Assembly (NCBI GenBank): GCA_023437715.1
Contig: JAEZFK010000032.1
Location: 62,001-126,000 of the forward strand
DNA from: Bacillota bacterium
GTDB lineage: Bacteria > Bacillota > Clostridia > Lachnospirales > Lachnospiraceae
Direction: 5' to 3'
Length of the DNA: 64,000 bases
Of this stretch, positions 51,238-60,301 are shown in pieces. The number at the start of each line of letters is the position of its first letter. Positions within the stretch are counted from its first letter, which is position 1. A program made the position numbers and the translations under genes. The notes under the pieces were generated by a model that had not been told where the DNA came from, did no database searches, and saw only the letters and a program-made list of their open reading frames with translations.

Positions 51238-52183
51238 GATGCGGGAGCCCCAGACCAGAAGAATATGGAAGGCGGTGAGAAAGGACTGGCGTTTATACGT
51301 GCTTCTGCTTCCCCTGGTGATCTGGTTTGCGCTGTGGGCTTATAAGCCCATGGGAGGGCTTCTCATTGCCTTTAAGCGGTTTGACCCTCAGTTTGGAGTC
51401 TGGGGAAGTGAATTTAAAGGAATTGACAATTTTATTAACCTGGTTGCAGGAGTCAACAGGGTTGAGTTTTGGCAGGCATTCAGAAATACATTTATTATCA
51501 GCGCCTACAGCCTTATATTCGGGTTTCCTGTACCGATCATCCTGGCCTTGCTGTTTGCTGAAATCGGAAATGATACGGTCAGAAAGCTGACCCAGACAGC
51601 AACCTATCTTCCTCATTTCCTTTCAGAGGTTACCATTACGGGCATTGCGCTCATGCTGGTGTACAGCGGCGTCCGGTCAAGCGGAATTATCGCTTCCCTG
51701 TTTCAGCATATGGGGTTGATTGAGCCGGGAGTGTCCATCATGCAGAAATCCAATTATTTCAGGCCTCTTTATATTATGGTAGGGATATGGAAGGAGAGCG
51801 GGTACAATTCCATCGTTTATTTTGCAGCAATTATGGGGATATCCCCGTCTCTGTATGAGGCTCTAAAGGTGGATGGGGGCAATAAATTCCAGGAAATCCG
51901 CTTTATCACATTTCCGGGCATGGCCCCTACTCTGATTATTATGATCATTATGAGAATCGGAAGCATGCTGACCATTGGCTATGAAAGAGTTTTACTTTTG
52001 TACAACGCCAATATTTATGTGACGGCGGATGTGCTCTCCACCTATGAACAAAGAATCGGTATTCTGGCAGGCAATTACGGAATCGGAGCCGCAGTCAGCT
52101 TATTCAATTCACTGATTGCGTTTGCCCTGGTGATCGGCGCCAATACAATCAGCAGAAATATATCAGAAACATCCCTGTGGTAG
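51218..52183 (+). CDS. ABC transporter permease (LplB-like)
   Basis: Membrane protein of 321 residues with six helices, a channel half of an oligosaccharide importer. It has the LplB hallmark KDWRLYVLLLPLVIWFALWA followed by YKPMGGLLIAFKRF. The EAA loop is LYEALKVDGGNKFQEIRFIT near residue 220. The ATG at 51218 is 6 nt after AAGGAG, inside the end of the upstream membrane-protein gene. Importers of this group usually take up complex plant or host oligosaccharides, often uronate-containing. Confidence 0.92.
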   Translation: MEKEEFKMREPQTRRIWKAVRKDWRLYVLLLPLVIWFALWAYKPMGGLLIAFKRFDPQFGVWGSEFKGIDNFINLVAGVNRVEFWQAFRNTFIISAYSLIFGFPVPIILALLFAEIGNDTVRKLTQTATYLPHFLSEVTITGIALMLVYSGVRSSGIIASLFQHMGLIEPGVSIMQKSNYFRPLYIMVGIWKESGYNSIVYFAAIMGISPSLYEALKVDGGNKFQEIRFITFPGMAPTLIIMIIMRIGSMLTIGYERVLLLYNANIYVTADVLSTYEQRIGILAGNYGIGAAVSLFNSLIAFALVIGANTISRNISETSLW

Positions 52184-52201
52184 ATTAGAAAGGCGGAAAC
52201 G

Positions 52202-53065
52202 ATGGAGCGCTTAAACAGAAGTGAAAAGATATTTAAAGTATTTTCCTACACAATGGTTATCATCTTTGCATTGCTTTCCCTGTATCCGGTTTTGTACGCC
52301 TTCAGCGTGTCAATCAGCGGAAAGGTGGCATACGAAAGCGGCCAGATTGTGCTTCTGCCAAAGGCAGTAACATTTCAGGCCTATGACATGGTGCTGCATA
52401 ATAAGGGCTTCTGGATTGCATATACCAACACCCTGTTCTATACCGTGCTCGGTACTGCGTGGAGCATGGCAATTTCCATTACAGGTGCCTATGCCCTTCA
52501 GAAAACAAAGCTGATGTTTCGGAGACAATGGAACTTTTTACTGGTATTTACCATGTGGTTCAGTGCCGGAATGATTCCTCTGTATTTGAATTACAAGACC
52601 ATGCACGTGGACAACCGGTGGGGAATGATTATCGCCTTTGGTGTTCAGGCCTATAATATTATTCTTCTCAGAAATTATTTCAGCAGCATTCCAAAGGAAA
52701 TAGAAGAAGCGGCAATTATGGACGGAGCCAATGAATTTCAGATGCTGGGAAAGGTTTACATACCCATGTCCACCGCCAGCATTGCAACAGTAACCCTGTT
52801 TTATGCCATCTCAAGATGGAATGGGTATTACTGGTCAAGGATGCTGCTGGCAAACCCCTATGAGCAGCCGCTGCAGGTATATTTGCGTCAGTTAATTGAA
52901 AATTATCAGAAGCTGTATGACGAATCTCCGGTTAATCTGACATACTCCGCGGACAGTCTGGCTTATGCCATTATCATATGTTCGATCATCCCAGTGTTGG
53001 TTATTTACCCTTATATTCAAAAATACTTTGCAAAAGGTGTGAATATGGGGGGAGTAAAAGGATAA
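52202..53065 (+). CDS. ABC transporter permease (YtcP/LplC-like)
   Basis: Membrane protein of 287 residues with six helices, the second channel half. Typical features are YTMVIIFALLSLYPVLYAFSVS near the start, the EAA loop IEEAAIMDGANEFQMLGKVY near residue 170 and the C-terminal YIQKYFAKGVNMGGVKG ending of the YtcP/LplC group. It is 18 nt after its partner permease and is followed by the binding-protein gene. Confidence 0.93.
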   Translation: MERLNRSEKIFKVFSYTMVIIFALLSLYPVLYAFSVSISGKVAYESGQIVLLPKAVTFQAYDMVLHNKGFWIAYTNTLFYTVLGTAWSMAISITGAYALQKTKLMFRRQWNFLLVFTMWFSAGMIPLYLNYKTMHVDNRWGMIIAFGVQAYNIILLRNYFSSIPKEIEEAAIMDGANEFQMLGKVYIPMSTASIATVTLFYAISRWNGYYWSRMLLANPYEQPLQVYLRQLIENYQKLYDESPVNLTYSADSLAYAIIICSIIPVLVIYPYIQKYFAKGVNMGGVKG

Positions 53066-53102
53066 GTGATTTATTCGCCGTAAAGGCAGAAGGAGGATTT
53101 TT

Positions 53103-55217
53103 ATGAGAAACAAAGTAGCAGGGGGTATTCTGTGCGCCGTTATGCTTGCATCGGCACTGACCGGATGCGGTTCTTCCGTTGTGGATCAGGCATCAACCAA
53201 GGCGGCGGCAGAAACAGAACAGGCGGCCAGTGAGGCAGCCAGTGAGGCGGTAAGTGACAAAACCGATTTAACAGAAACGGTTCCGTTAAAGTTTAATATT
53301 GCCACTGGGAACAAGTCAAGAACCATGACTTACAATCAGGAGACTCCGTTAAACCTGCCGGATGGAACGGTTGTAACCGCCGGCATGCTCAAGCCCATGT
53401 GGTCCTATTTGGAAAAGGAATTAAACAGCAAGTTTTCCGATGTGACATTACAGGATGTGAAAGCCACGGATATGATTCAGACGGAATCCACCTCCGATTT
53501 TTCCGGGGCTAATATCTATGGAGGCGAATCAATTGCAGAACGCCTCATGTTTTACGGAACAGAAGGAAAATTCGTGAATCTGACGAAAATGATGGATGAC
53601 GGCTATATGCCTAATTTTAAAGAGTATCTGTCAAAAAATCCGGACGTGAAGTCTGCAATTACCGCTTACGACGGAAATATTTATCATGTGCCTTATATTG
53701 CCGAGCTGAATCAGATCGCAAGAACCTTCTGTATCCGGGAATCCTGGGTTACCGGTCTACTGGATGCAGAAGGCGCCGCCTATGACCAGAACCCCTTTGA
53801 TGTACATTATAAAGGCTTTTATGTGGATAACAACCGCAGAACAGGAGAAAACGGCGGCACCGTTACTCCCAAGGAAGGAACAAACATTGTAAAGAAGACG
53901 GACCAGAATATTATTGAGATTCAGAATGCACTGGAAGTGAAAAACGGAGAAACCTTAACCAAGGCGTTGATCCGGTACATTAAGGATAATTACGATTACA
54001 CCAGCCCGTCGGAATTATTCCTGGGAGAAAAGGCCGCCTATGACATTGATGAGATGATCGCACTGATGCGCTGCATTAAAGCGAATCCGGCCCTTCTGAC
54101 CAAGGGAAAAGCGGATGTTGTATGGCCCCTTTTTGTGAGGCAGTCCAATTACCGGGAGGATTTGCTTCGGTTGTCTACATATTTTGACGGCATAAAAGTC
54201 CATGGAGCGGATTCCTACGCCGCCAGGTGGTATATTGATGAGAACGGACATATCCAGTATACCTACTCAAAAGAAGGCGTATACAATGTTTTACAGTATT
54301 TATCCAACATGGAAGCGGAAGGCCTGATCTATTCCGATGCTTATGATCTGAATGAAAAAACCAATTACCGTTCCACCTTATGGGGAACTGATGAAGGAGA
54401 AGCTCCGTCCTTTGGCTTTATGACTTATGACTGGATTGCTTCGTCTACCGCTGATTCCTTAAATCCCGATACGGTTGTGATTCTGCCGCCGGTTGCCAAG
54501 GTAAACGGCGTATGGCAGTATTATCTGGACAACGGAAGAGCCATCAAGCCGGACGGCTGGGCGATTTCCGTAGCAGGCTCCACCGATGACCAGATCCACA
54601 GAGCATGTGCAGTTATGGATTACCTTTTTACAGAGGATGGAAGCAGACTGCAGAATTATGGATTGGCCATGAACTTAGAGGGAGGAAAAAAGTATACTGG
54701 GCCGGATGGATTCCAATACCCCTTATTCACAAGCTGGGTGTATGATACTTCAAACAAGGTGGCAAAGGGAGATTTGTCCACGTTCTTAAGAGACTGGATG
54801 GGCTGTCTGATGCCCATTGGATATCAGAAAGAAATCGGTTTTGAATACCAGTACACTTCGGAACGGGGATTTGCAGGCTGGGAGCTTCTGCAAAATTCAA
54901 CCACCCACTTTGCAACTTATGCGGGAGACGGGATAAAAGGGGATAACCCCAATTATTATAAGATGGTACCGCCGGTATTTTCCCTGACTTCCAGACAGAA
55001 AGAAACAATTTCAGATTCAACATCCCTGGATACAGAGGATATTGTGGAATACATGTTTAATATTATCCGCTATCAGGCAAAGGGCAATGCGCCTCAGGGA
55101 GCGGAAGTGGCAAAGAGCTATGAAGAGTATTTGGAAGAATTTAAGAAACGGGGACTTGATATTTATGAACAAACCTATCAGGCGGCCTATGATGTTATGA
55201 CATTAGGAAAAGAGTAG
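53103..55217 (+). CDS. Large oligosaccharide-binding lipoprotein of the ABC importer
   Basis: Lipid-anchored binding protein of 704 residues. The signal peptide ends in lipobox LTGC, followed by an Ala/Glu/Ser-rich linker to about residue 60. The mature part carries LplA-type features: NLPDGTVVTAGMLKPMWSYL early, a long central insertion (residues 210-300) and FLRDWMGCLMPIGYQKEIGF late. It is much longer than usual sugar-binding proteins of 400-550 residues and longer than most LplA proteins, which suggests a larger oligosaccharide ligand. A GC-rich hairpin directly after the stop probably stabilises this part of the mRNA. Confidence 0.88.
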   Translation: MRNKVAGGILCAVMLASALTGCGSSVVDQASTKAAAETEQAASEAASEAVSDKTDLTETVPLKFNIATGNKSRTMTYNQETPLNLPDGTVVTAGMLKPMWSYLEKELNSKFSDVTLQDVKATDMIQTESTSDFSGANIYGGESIAERLMFYGTEGKFVNLTKMMDDGYMPNFKEYLSKNPDVKSAITAYDGNIYHVPYIAELNQIARTFCIRESWVTGLLDAEGAAYDQNPFDVHYKGFYVDNNRRTGENGGTVTPKEGTNIVKKTDQNIIEIQNALEVKNGETLTKALIRYIKDNYDYTSPSELFLGEKAAYDIDEMIALMRCIKANPALLTKGKADVVWPLFVRQSNYREDLLRLSTYFDGIKVHGADSYAARWYIDENGHIQYTYSKEGVYNVLQYLSNMEAEGLIYSDAYDLNEKTNYRSTLWGTDEGEAPSFGFMTYDWIASSTADSLNPDTVVILPPVAKVNGVWQYYLDNGRAIKPDGWAISVAGSTDDQIHRACAVMDYLFTEDGSRLQNYGLAMNLEGGKKYTGPDGFQYPLFTSWVYDTSNKVAKGDLSTFLRDWMGCLMPIGYQKEIGFEYQYTSERGFAGWELLQNSTTHFATYAGDGIKGDNPNYYKMVPPVFSLTSRQKETISDSTSLDTEDIVEYMFNIIRYQAKGNAPQGAEVAKSYEEYLEEFKKRGLDIYEQTYQAAYDVMTLGKE

Positions 55218-55226
55218 TTAAACCCG

Positions 55227-55249
55227 GGGGAGGGGGGGTTCTCCTCCCC
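55227..55249 (+). other. GC-rich intercistronic hairpin after the binding-protein gene
   Basis: GGGGAGG (55227-55233) pairs with CCTCCCC (55243-55249) across a 9-nt loop, and no T-run follows. It fits mRNA stabilisation or pausing better than termination. Confidence 0.55.
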
Positions 55250-55269
55250 TGATAAAAAGGTGGGAGCTG

Positions 55270-55821
55270 ATGATGCAGAAGTGTTTAAAAACCCAAAGAT
55301 TAGCAGCAGGATTATATACCGGGATCGTAATTATTGTATTTATCTATACTCTTTGCTTTATGACAGAGTATAAGGACTTGTTCGGATTGAAATTAAAGCA
55401 GAATAATCAGATTTCTTTCTTTCATGATTACATCCTGCAGATATTTAATAAACAGATTTTTACCTTTGCGGTATTTGGAGTTCTCGTAATTTTATTTTCC
55501 TTTCTGCTGGAGATTTTCAGTAAAATACCGGACCGTTTCGCTTTAATTATAATGGAGGTGTCACTGGTTCTCTGTTGCGCATGTTCAGCCTATGCCCTGT
55601 TCAATATCCAGGCCATAGAAAGCTATTATGCCGGATTGGATTTCCAGTATCTGCGGTTAGAGAGCGCAGGTGATTACAGGCCTCACTTTACCACCTTCCG
55701 AATTGGATTGGGGATCTATATTGCCAATATCCTCTGCTGTGCTTATTATGGCTTTGCCATTGTCAGGAGCCATTTTAAATTCCAGAGGAATCAGAAAAAG
55801 GGAGGCACAAGGAATGGATAA
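55270..55821 (+). CDS. Uncharacterised four-helix membrane protein A
   Basis: Protein of 183 residues with four predicted membrane helices at about residues 13-34, 61-82, 92-114 and 140-160. An extracellular or cytoplasmic segment rich in Tyr, Glu and Leu (ESYYAGLDFQYLRLESAGDY) lies before the last helix. It has a basic C-terminus. AAGGTGGGAG precedes the ATG. It lies between the binding-protein and ATPase genes and overlaps the next membrane-protein gene by 8 nt. No homology was recognised. Helix number and operon position suggest an accessory subunit of the importer. Confidence 0.78.
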   Translation: MMQKCLKTQRLAAGLYTGIVIIVFIYTLCFMTEYKDLFGLKLKQNNQISFFHDYILQIFNKQIFTFAVFGVLVILFSFLLEIFSKIPDRFALIIMEVSLVLCCACSAYALFNIQAIESYYAGLDFQYLRLESAGDYRPHFTTFRIGLGIYIANILCCAYYGFAIVRSHFKFQRNQKKGGTRNG

Positions 55822-56263
55822 TCGGTTGCTTGAAAAAGAAAAAAAGGCATACGTGTCATTATATAAAAAGGATGTGCTGCCATATTCACTGATCCTGTGC
55901 GCCATATTGGCGGAACTCATCTATGATATTATGGTTCTGGATGTTATGCCGGTAAGTTACCTGATGGGAATTACGGTAATGATCAATATTGTAATACTGT
56001 TTGTACTTTTTACCTGTGCTGTGAAGGTCAATACCTATCACAAAAGATGGGCGGTCATTGCTGTTTTTCTCGGTATTTACATGCTGGTCAGAATGTCTGT
56101 GCTGGTCCCCCTTGTGCTGAAGCCATATGCCAGGCAGACGGGGATTGCAGCCGCAAATATTTTCGGAGGAATCATACTTCTGGCGGCCGGCTTCATCAGC
56201 TTGAAGCATACCAGAAGAAGAGAGAGGCTTCAGGGACAGTTAGGGCAGTCAGATGCCAGCTAG
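55814..56263 (+). CDS. Uncharacterised four-helix membrane protein B
   Basis: Protein of 149 residues with helices at about 20-42, 45-69, 76-100 and 108-128, a charged start (MDNRLLEKEKKAYVSLYKKD) and an arginine-rich end. The ATG at 55814 has GGGAGG about 8 nt upstream; a longer frame to 55670 would lie wholly inside the previous gene. It overlaps that gene by 8 nt, and the ATPase gene begins 15 nt downstream. Function unknown; see the neighbouring small membrane proteins, which share its size and layout but no obvious sequence. Confidence 0.75.
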   Translation: MDNRLLEKEKKAYVSLYKKDVLPYSLILCAILAELIYDIMVLDVMPVSYLMGITVMINIVILFVLFTCAVKVNTYHKRWAVIAVFLGIYMLVRMSVLVPLVLKPYARQTGIAAANIFGGIILLAAGFISLKHTRRRERLQGQLGQSDAS

Positions 56264-56278
56264 GACGAGGTGAAAGGT

Positions 56279-57382
56279 ATGGGGAAACTCCTGTTTAAAA
56301 ATATAAGCAAATCATATTCAAATGGATTTTGCGCGGTCAAGGGCTTTAATCTGGAGATTGAGGACGGGGAATTTATCGTTCTTGTAGGTCCGTCAGGCTG
56401 CGGAAAGTCAACCATCCTGCGCATGACAGCCGGACTGGAAAAAATATCGGACGGAGATCTGATTCTGGATGATAAGGTAATTAATAAATGTCCGCCGGTA
56501 GAACGGGATATTGCGGTGGTGTTTCAGGATTATGCACTGTACGGCAATATGTCGGTTTATGACAACGTGGGGATGAGCCTCCGTGTCAGACATGAAAAAG
56601 ACACGGTTATTTACGACAAGGTGACGGAAGCTTCCGGAATCCTTGGAATCGGAAGCCTGCTGAAACGATTGCCCGGGCAGTTATCAGGAGGGCAGAAACA
56701 GAGAGTGGCTCTGGCCAGATCCGTAGTAAGAAAGCCAAAGGTATTTCTCATGGATGAGCCGCTGTCAAATCTGGATGCAAAGCTGAGAACCAGCACAAGG
56801 GCCGAGATTGTAAGGCTCCAGAGAGAATTAAAGGTTACAACTATTTATGTAACCCATGACCAGACAGAGGCCATGACCATGGCAGACCGCATGGTGGTTT
56901 TAAAGGACGGAATCATCCAGCAGGCAGGGACCCCCAATGAGATTTACTATGAGCCCTGCAATTTATTTGTAGCAGGTTTTATCGGAGCTCCCCAGATGAA
57001 TTTCATTGAAGGAAAGGTTGAAGGAAACCGGTTTGTGTTTGATTCCCACGCTCTTTCCCTGCCCCGGGAAGCTGCGGATTCCTTAAAAAAGTATTCCGGC
57101 AGGGAACTCATATTGGGAATCAGACCGGAGCAGTTTTCGCTTTCCAATGGGGAAGAGAAAAATACGGTTACAGGAGAACTGGAGAACAAGGAATTTCTGG
57201 GCAATTACTATATTTTGTATGTAAGGATTGGGGAGACGGTTCTGGCATGCCAGATTGAAAGCATGGAAGACCGGTTTGACAAGCAGGTAAATATCCACTT
57301 CGGAATGGAACATATCTACTTTTTTGATAAGGAGACAACAGAATTGGTGATTCATGCAAAGGCGGGCAGGGATGATGAGTAA
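56279..57382 (+). CDS. ABC transporter ATP-binding protein (MsmX/UgpC type)
   Basis: Cytoplasmic ATPase of 367 residues. Motifs: Walker A GPSGCGKST near residue 37, signature LSGGQKQRVALARS, Walker B FLMDEPLSNLDAK, switch histidine in YVTHDQTEAM and a C-terminal MalK-like regulatory domain with GIRPEQFSLSNGEE. LplB/YtcP-type importers usually borrow a distant shared MsmX ATPase, so an ATPase inside this operon is notable. It may also serve the ATPase-less importer at 41839-44880. The ATG at 56279 is 8 nt after GACGAGG. The stop overlaps the next gene. Confidence 0.93.
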   Translation: MGKLLFKNISKSYSNGFCAVKGFNLEIEDGEFIVLVGPSGCGKSTILRMTAGLEKISDGDLILDDKVINKCPPVERDIAVVFQDYALYGNMSVYDNVGMSLRVRHEKDTVIYDKVTEASGILGIGSLLKRLPGQLSGGQKQRVALARSVVRKPKVFLMDEPLSNLDAKLRTSTRAEIVRLQRELKVTTIYVTHDQTEAMTMADRMVVLKDGIIQQAGTPNEIYYEPCNLFVAGFIGAPQMNFIEGKVEGNRFVFDSHALSLPREAADSLKKYSGRELILGIRPEQFSLSNGEEKNTVTGELENKEFLGNYYILYVRIGETVLACQIESMEDRFDKQVNIHFGMEHIYFFDKETTELVIHAKAGRDDE

Positions 57383-57776
57383 ACAGTTTACCGGTATAGC
57401 AAAAGCGATTATTATGATTTCGTCTGTGGTGCATCTGATTTTTACCAATATTCATGTAAAGGCCCTGCTTCTCCTGGAACATGAGCTGTGTGGCTTTGTA
57501 ATGTTTCTCTTTGTCCTTATGGGACTGGTTGCCCTGTTTGAGACAACCCGCATAAAGAAAAGAGAAGTGGCAGAACGGATTTTTACAGCCTTGATAAGTT
57601 TTGTAACAGCAGGATTAGGCTTTTATCTGGTTACCATTTACCGGAATGCAATTACTGTGCAGCGTGCTCTTGATGTGAGCGTGGTAAACCGTGCGGTGAT
57701 TTTCAGCTCGGTAATCATTTTGGCCTATGTAATTGCCGGTATCCTGATAATTGCTGATTTAATAAAGAATGGGTGA
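57372..57776 (+). CDS. Uncharacterised four-helix membrane protein C
   Basis: Protein of 134 residues with four hydrophobic helices at about 8-28, 35-56, 70-92 and 104-128. The loops are short and basic. The start (ATG at 57372 or 57375) overlaps the end of the ATPase gene by about 10 nt, so translation is coupled. The end overlaps or abuts the next membrane-protein gene. No family was recognised. Coupling to the ATPase gene argues for a role in the same transport complex or in its membrane assembly. Confidence 0.75.
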   Translation: MMSKQFTGIAKAIIMISSVVHLIFTNIHVKALLLLEHELCGFVMFLFVLMGLVALFETTRIKKREVAERIFTALISFVTAGLGFYLVTIYRNAITVQRALDVSVVNRAVIFSSVIILAYVIAGILIIADLIKNG

Positions 57777-57783
57777 TGGGAGC

Positions 57784-58296
57784 ATGGCGGGCAAAGAAAA
57801 AAAATATGGAAAAAAGAAGATTTCAGACAATGTGAAAGCAGGCGTATTCAGGTGGTGGATTGCAGGCATGTGCTATTTCTTTATTGGGTTCGGCACACAG
57901 TCCGGCATCTTTGCCGATCCGCTGGATATGATTTTTTTCCTTGGACTGGCACTTGGACTGGCAACCTTATTTCTTTATAATCCGGTTGCTTACCGGATGT
58001 TTGATATCGTAAGAAAAGGGAAAATTTACAACCAATCCTATTTTGAGAGAAGCGGCTGGCAGAATGCGATTCTGAAACTGGGTGAAATCTTAAAAAATCT
58101 GGTTCTTGTGTTTTTGATTTATATAACCTACCAAAGTGTAAACATTCTGCTGGAAAGCCTGCTTCACCTTTCGGAGGGCACGGTCACCATTCCGGGAGAG
58201 CCCATTGGTTTTGCGGTCATTTACACGATTTACTATTACCTGCTGACAGGATTGATGGATACAGTGGCCGAGCTGAGGAAGAAAGAGGAGAAATAG
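57784..58296 (+). CDS. Uncharacterised four-helix membrane protein D
   Basis: Protein of 170 residues (175 if the ATG at 57769 is used). A lysine-rich start (KEKKYGKKKISDNVKAG) precedes helices at about 24-44, 49-69, 100-122 and 135-158. The ATG at 57784 is favoured because GGTGAT lies 6 nt upstream. The C-terminus is charged (AELRKKEEK). It ends 4 nt before the first lyase gene, so the transport and breakdown genes form one operon. Function unknown. Confidence 0.75.
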   Translation: MAGKEKKYGKKKISDNVKAGVFRWWIAGMCYFFIGFGTQSGIFADPLDMIFFLGLALGLATLFLYNPVAYRMFDIVRKGKIYNQSYFERSGWQNAILKLGEILKNLVLVFLIYITYQSVNILLESLLHLSEGTVTIPGEPIGFAVIYTIYYYLLTGLMDTVAELRKKEEK

Positions 58297-58300
58297 AAGC

Positions 58301-60277
58301 ATGAGCAGTCTGGTATTTATTGGTGATTTAAGGCTCTATAAAGAACAGGCCCAGGGTGTGAGGAAAAAGCAGTATGAAAGACTGCTTCAACAGGCCGACC
58401 GGTATGAGGCATATCAATTGCCCTCCCGGCATCCCAAAGAGAGCACCACTTATATGGGCATTGCAATTATGAATCTTGCACTTGCATACCGCTTAAGCGG
58501 GGAGGAGAAGTATCTGTCCGAAGCAAGACGGTTCATCGGAGCGGTTTTGTCCTATGAGAAGTGGGGAAATGCCCATTTGGTAAATGTGGATTTATCGGCT
58601 TCCTGGATCTTATTTGGGCTGTCCCTTGGTTACGACTGGCTGAAGCCATTTTTAAGGGAAGAAGAAAAAGAGAAAATCATGGCCAAGATCAGGCATCACG
58701 CGGACATCATGTATCAGTACAAACTGGATACTTACGGACACGGCTGGTCAACCAACTATTATCAGAATCACAACTGGATCAATATGACGGGTCTGGCAGC
58801 GGCCGGATACGTGCTTTCCGGGACCTATGACAGAGCCCTTCAATATGTAGAGGAAGTAAAAAAGAATTTTTCCAGAGTATTTTCCCTTCTTGCAGATGAC
58901 GGATCAAATTATGAAGGGGTTCCTTACTGGAGATATGGGGGTATGTGGCTGTTTGTATATGCCCATCTCCTTAAGATACAGGAAAGCATAGATTATTTTC
59001 AGGTGAGCAATTATTTAAAGCATACCTTTTATTACCGGTTATACCAGTCCTGCGGCGATCTTGAGCAGCAGATGAATTTCGGGGACAGTCATGACCGTCA
59101 CAGCGGGCATGCCCCCTGCGTCTATTATAAAGTGGCTGCCGAGTATGGGGATGGCTTTGCCCAGACCTTTGGGGACCTGGTTCTTGATGAATTTCTGACA
59201 GCGGAAGCCCAAAAGAGCAAAATCAAGCCGGGAATCCTGCCGGAGGCTGTATTTGAATTTTTATGGTATGATCCCGGAGTTGTAAAGAAGCCCCTTTCTC
59301 TCCTGCCCACAGCGAGGTTTTTTGAAGATCTGGGCCTGCTTTCCATCAGGGAAAGCTGGAGTAAAAACAGCAAGGTTCTGACCATGAAATGCGGCTGTCC
59401 CGGCGGCAGAAAGCAATGGATGAACGGCTGGGACCTATACCGCAGGGAAGGAATCAAATGTCTCTCCCTGTCCCATCATCATCCGGACAATCTTTCCTAT
59501 ATTTTTGCAAGGGGAAGTGAATATCTGACCTGTGAAGACGGATATAACCGGAATCTAATGCCGGATAACCACAATGTCATTCTGGTGGACGGTCAATACA
59601 CCGACGAAGCCAATGTAAATGACGTATATATGAGCAGCGCCGAAAAAAGGCTTGAAAAAGATCCCTTTTATCCAATTGAAGAGAAATACCGGGGAGAAGT
59701 GGTCTATTTAGAGCTGGATGATTCCATGGTTATTTACAAAGGAGAAACCTCAGGCATATACCCGGAAGAACTCGGCATGAAAGAAGTGAGCAGGCTGTTA
59801 TTTACCGACCGGCTGTACTTTTTCCTGTTCATTGACGTGTGCATGTCTGACAGGGAACATATCTACCGCATTCTTTCAAATACGGATATGCCGGCGCAAA
59901 AGAAAGATGATCATACCTATTATTATCCCATGGAAACGGAAGGCATTACATATACGGTTCTTTCCGATCATGAAATATGTTCGGATCAGTACACCCAGGA
60001 AATCGTCAGCATAATGACAACCCAGGAGCCGGATAAGCTTTGCAGATCTTTTATCAATACCTTGTCATTTCAATCGGCTTCTCCTGTGAAAAAGCAGACG
60101 TTCATAGAATGCTTTACCTTTGACGGAATGAATACGGAACTCTCACTGGAAGGCGGGGAGCTTCATGTCAGGCAGGGAGAAAAGGAATACCGGCTGATCT
60201 TCGGAGACGAGATGACTGTAAATATAATAGAGGCCTGCAGCAAAAACGGAGAAAGAAAAAGCTTCCGGATTCCGTAA
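58301..60277 (+). CDS. Heparinase II/III-like polysaccharide lyase 1 (cytoplasmic)
   Basis: Protein of 658 residues without signal peptide. The N-terminal 330 residues look like the alpha/alpha toroid of heparinase-type lyases, with SASWILFGLSLGYDWL and YYQNHNWINMTGLAAAGY, whose Asn-His pair is a likely active-site element. The C-terminal half is the beta-sandwich part with LSHHHPDNLSYIFARGSEYL near residue 390 and EDGYNRNL. Such enzymes cleave uronic-acid glycans by beta-elimination and release an unsaturated uronate. Location inside the cell implies action on imported oligosaccharides. The substrate (glycosaminoglycan, alginate-like or other) is not readable. Confidence 0.8.
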   Translation: MSSLVFIGDLRLYKEQAQGVRKKQYERLLQQADRYEAYQLPSRHPKESTTYMGIAIMNLALAYRLSGEEKYLSEARRFIGAVLSYEKWGNAHLVNVDLSASWILFGLSLGYDWLKPFLREEEKEKIMAKIRHHADIMYQYKLDTYGHGWSTNYYQNHNWINMTGLAAAGYVLSGTYDRALQYVEEVKKNFSRVFSLLADDGSNYEGVPYWRYGGMWLFVYAHLLKIQESIDYFQVSNYLKHTFYYRLYQSCGDLEQQMNFGDSHDRHSGHAPCVYYKVAAEYGDGFAQTFGDLVLDEFLTAEAQKSKIKPGILPEAVFEFLWYDPGVVKKPLSLLPTARFFEDLGLLSIRESWSKNSKVLTMKCGCPGGRKQWMNGWDLYRREGIKCLSLSHHHPDNLSYIFARGSEYLTCEDGYNRNLMPDNHNVILVDGQYTDEANVNDVYMSSAEKRLEKDPFYPIEEKYRGEVVYLELDDSMVIYKGETSGIYPEELGMKEVSRLLFTDRLYFFLFIDVCMSDREHIYRILSNTDMPAQKKDDHTYYYPMETEGITYTVLSDHEICSDQYTQEIVSIMTTQEPDKLCRSFINTLSFQSASPVKKQTFIECFTFDGMNTELSLEGGELHVRQGEKEYRLIFGDEMTVNIIEACSKNGERKSFRIP

Positions 60278-60301
60278 AATAGGGAAAGGTGAGGAAAGGA
60301 A

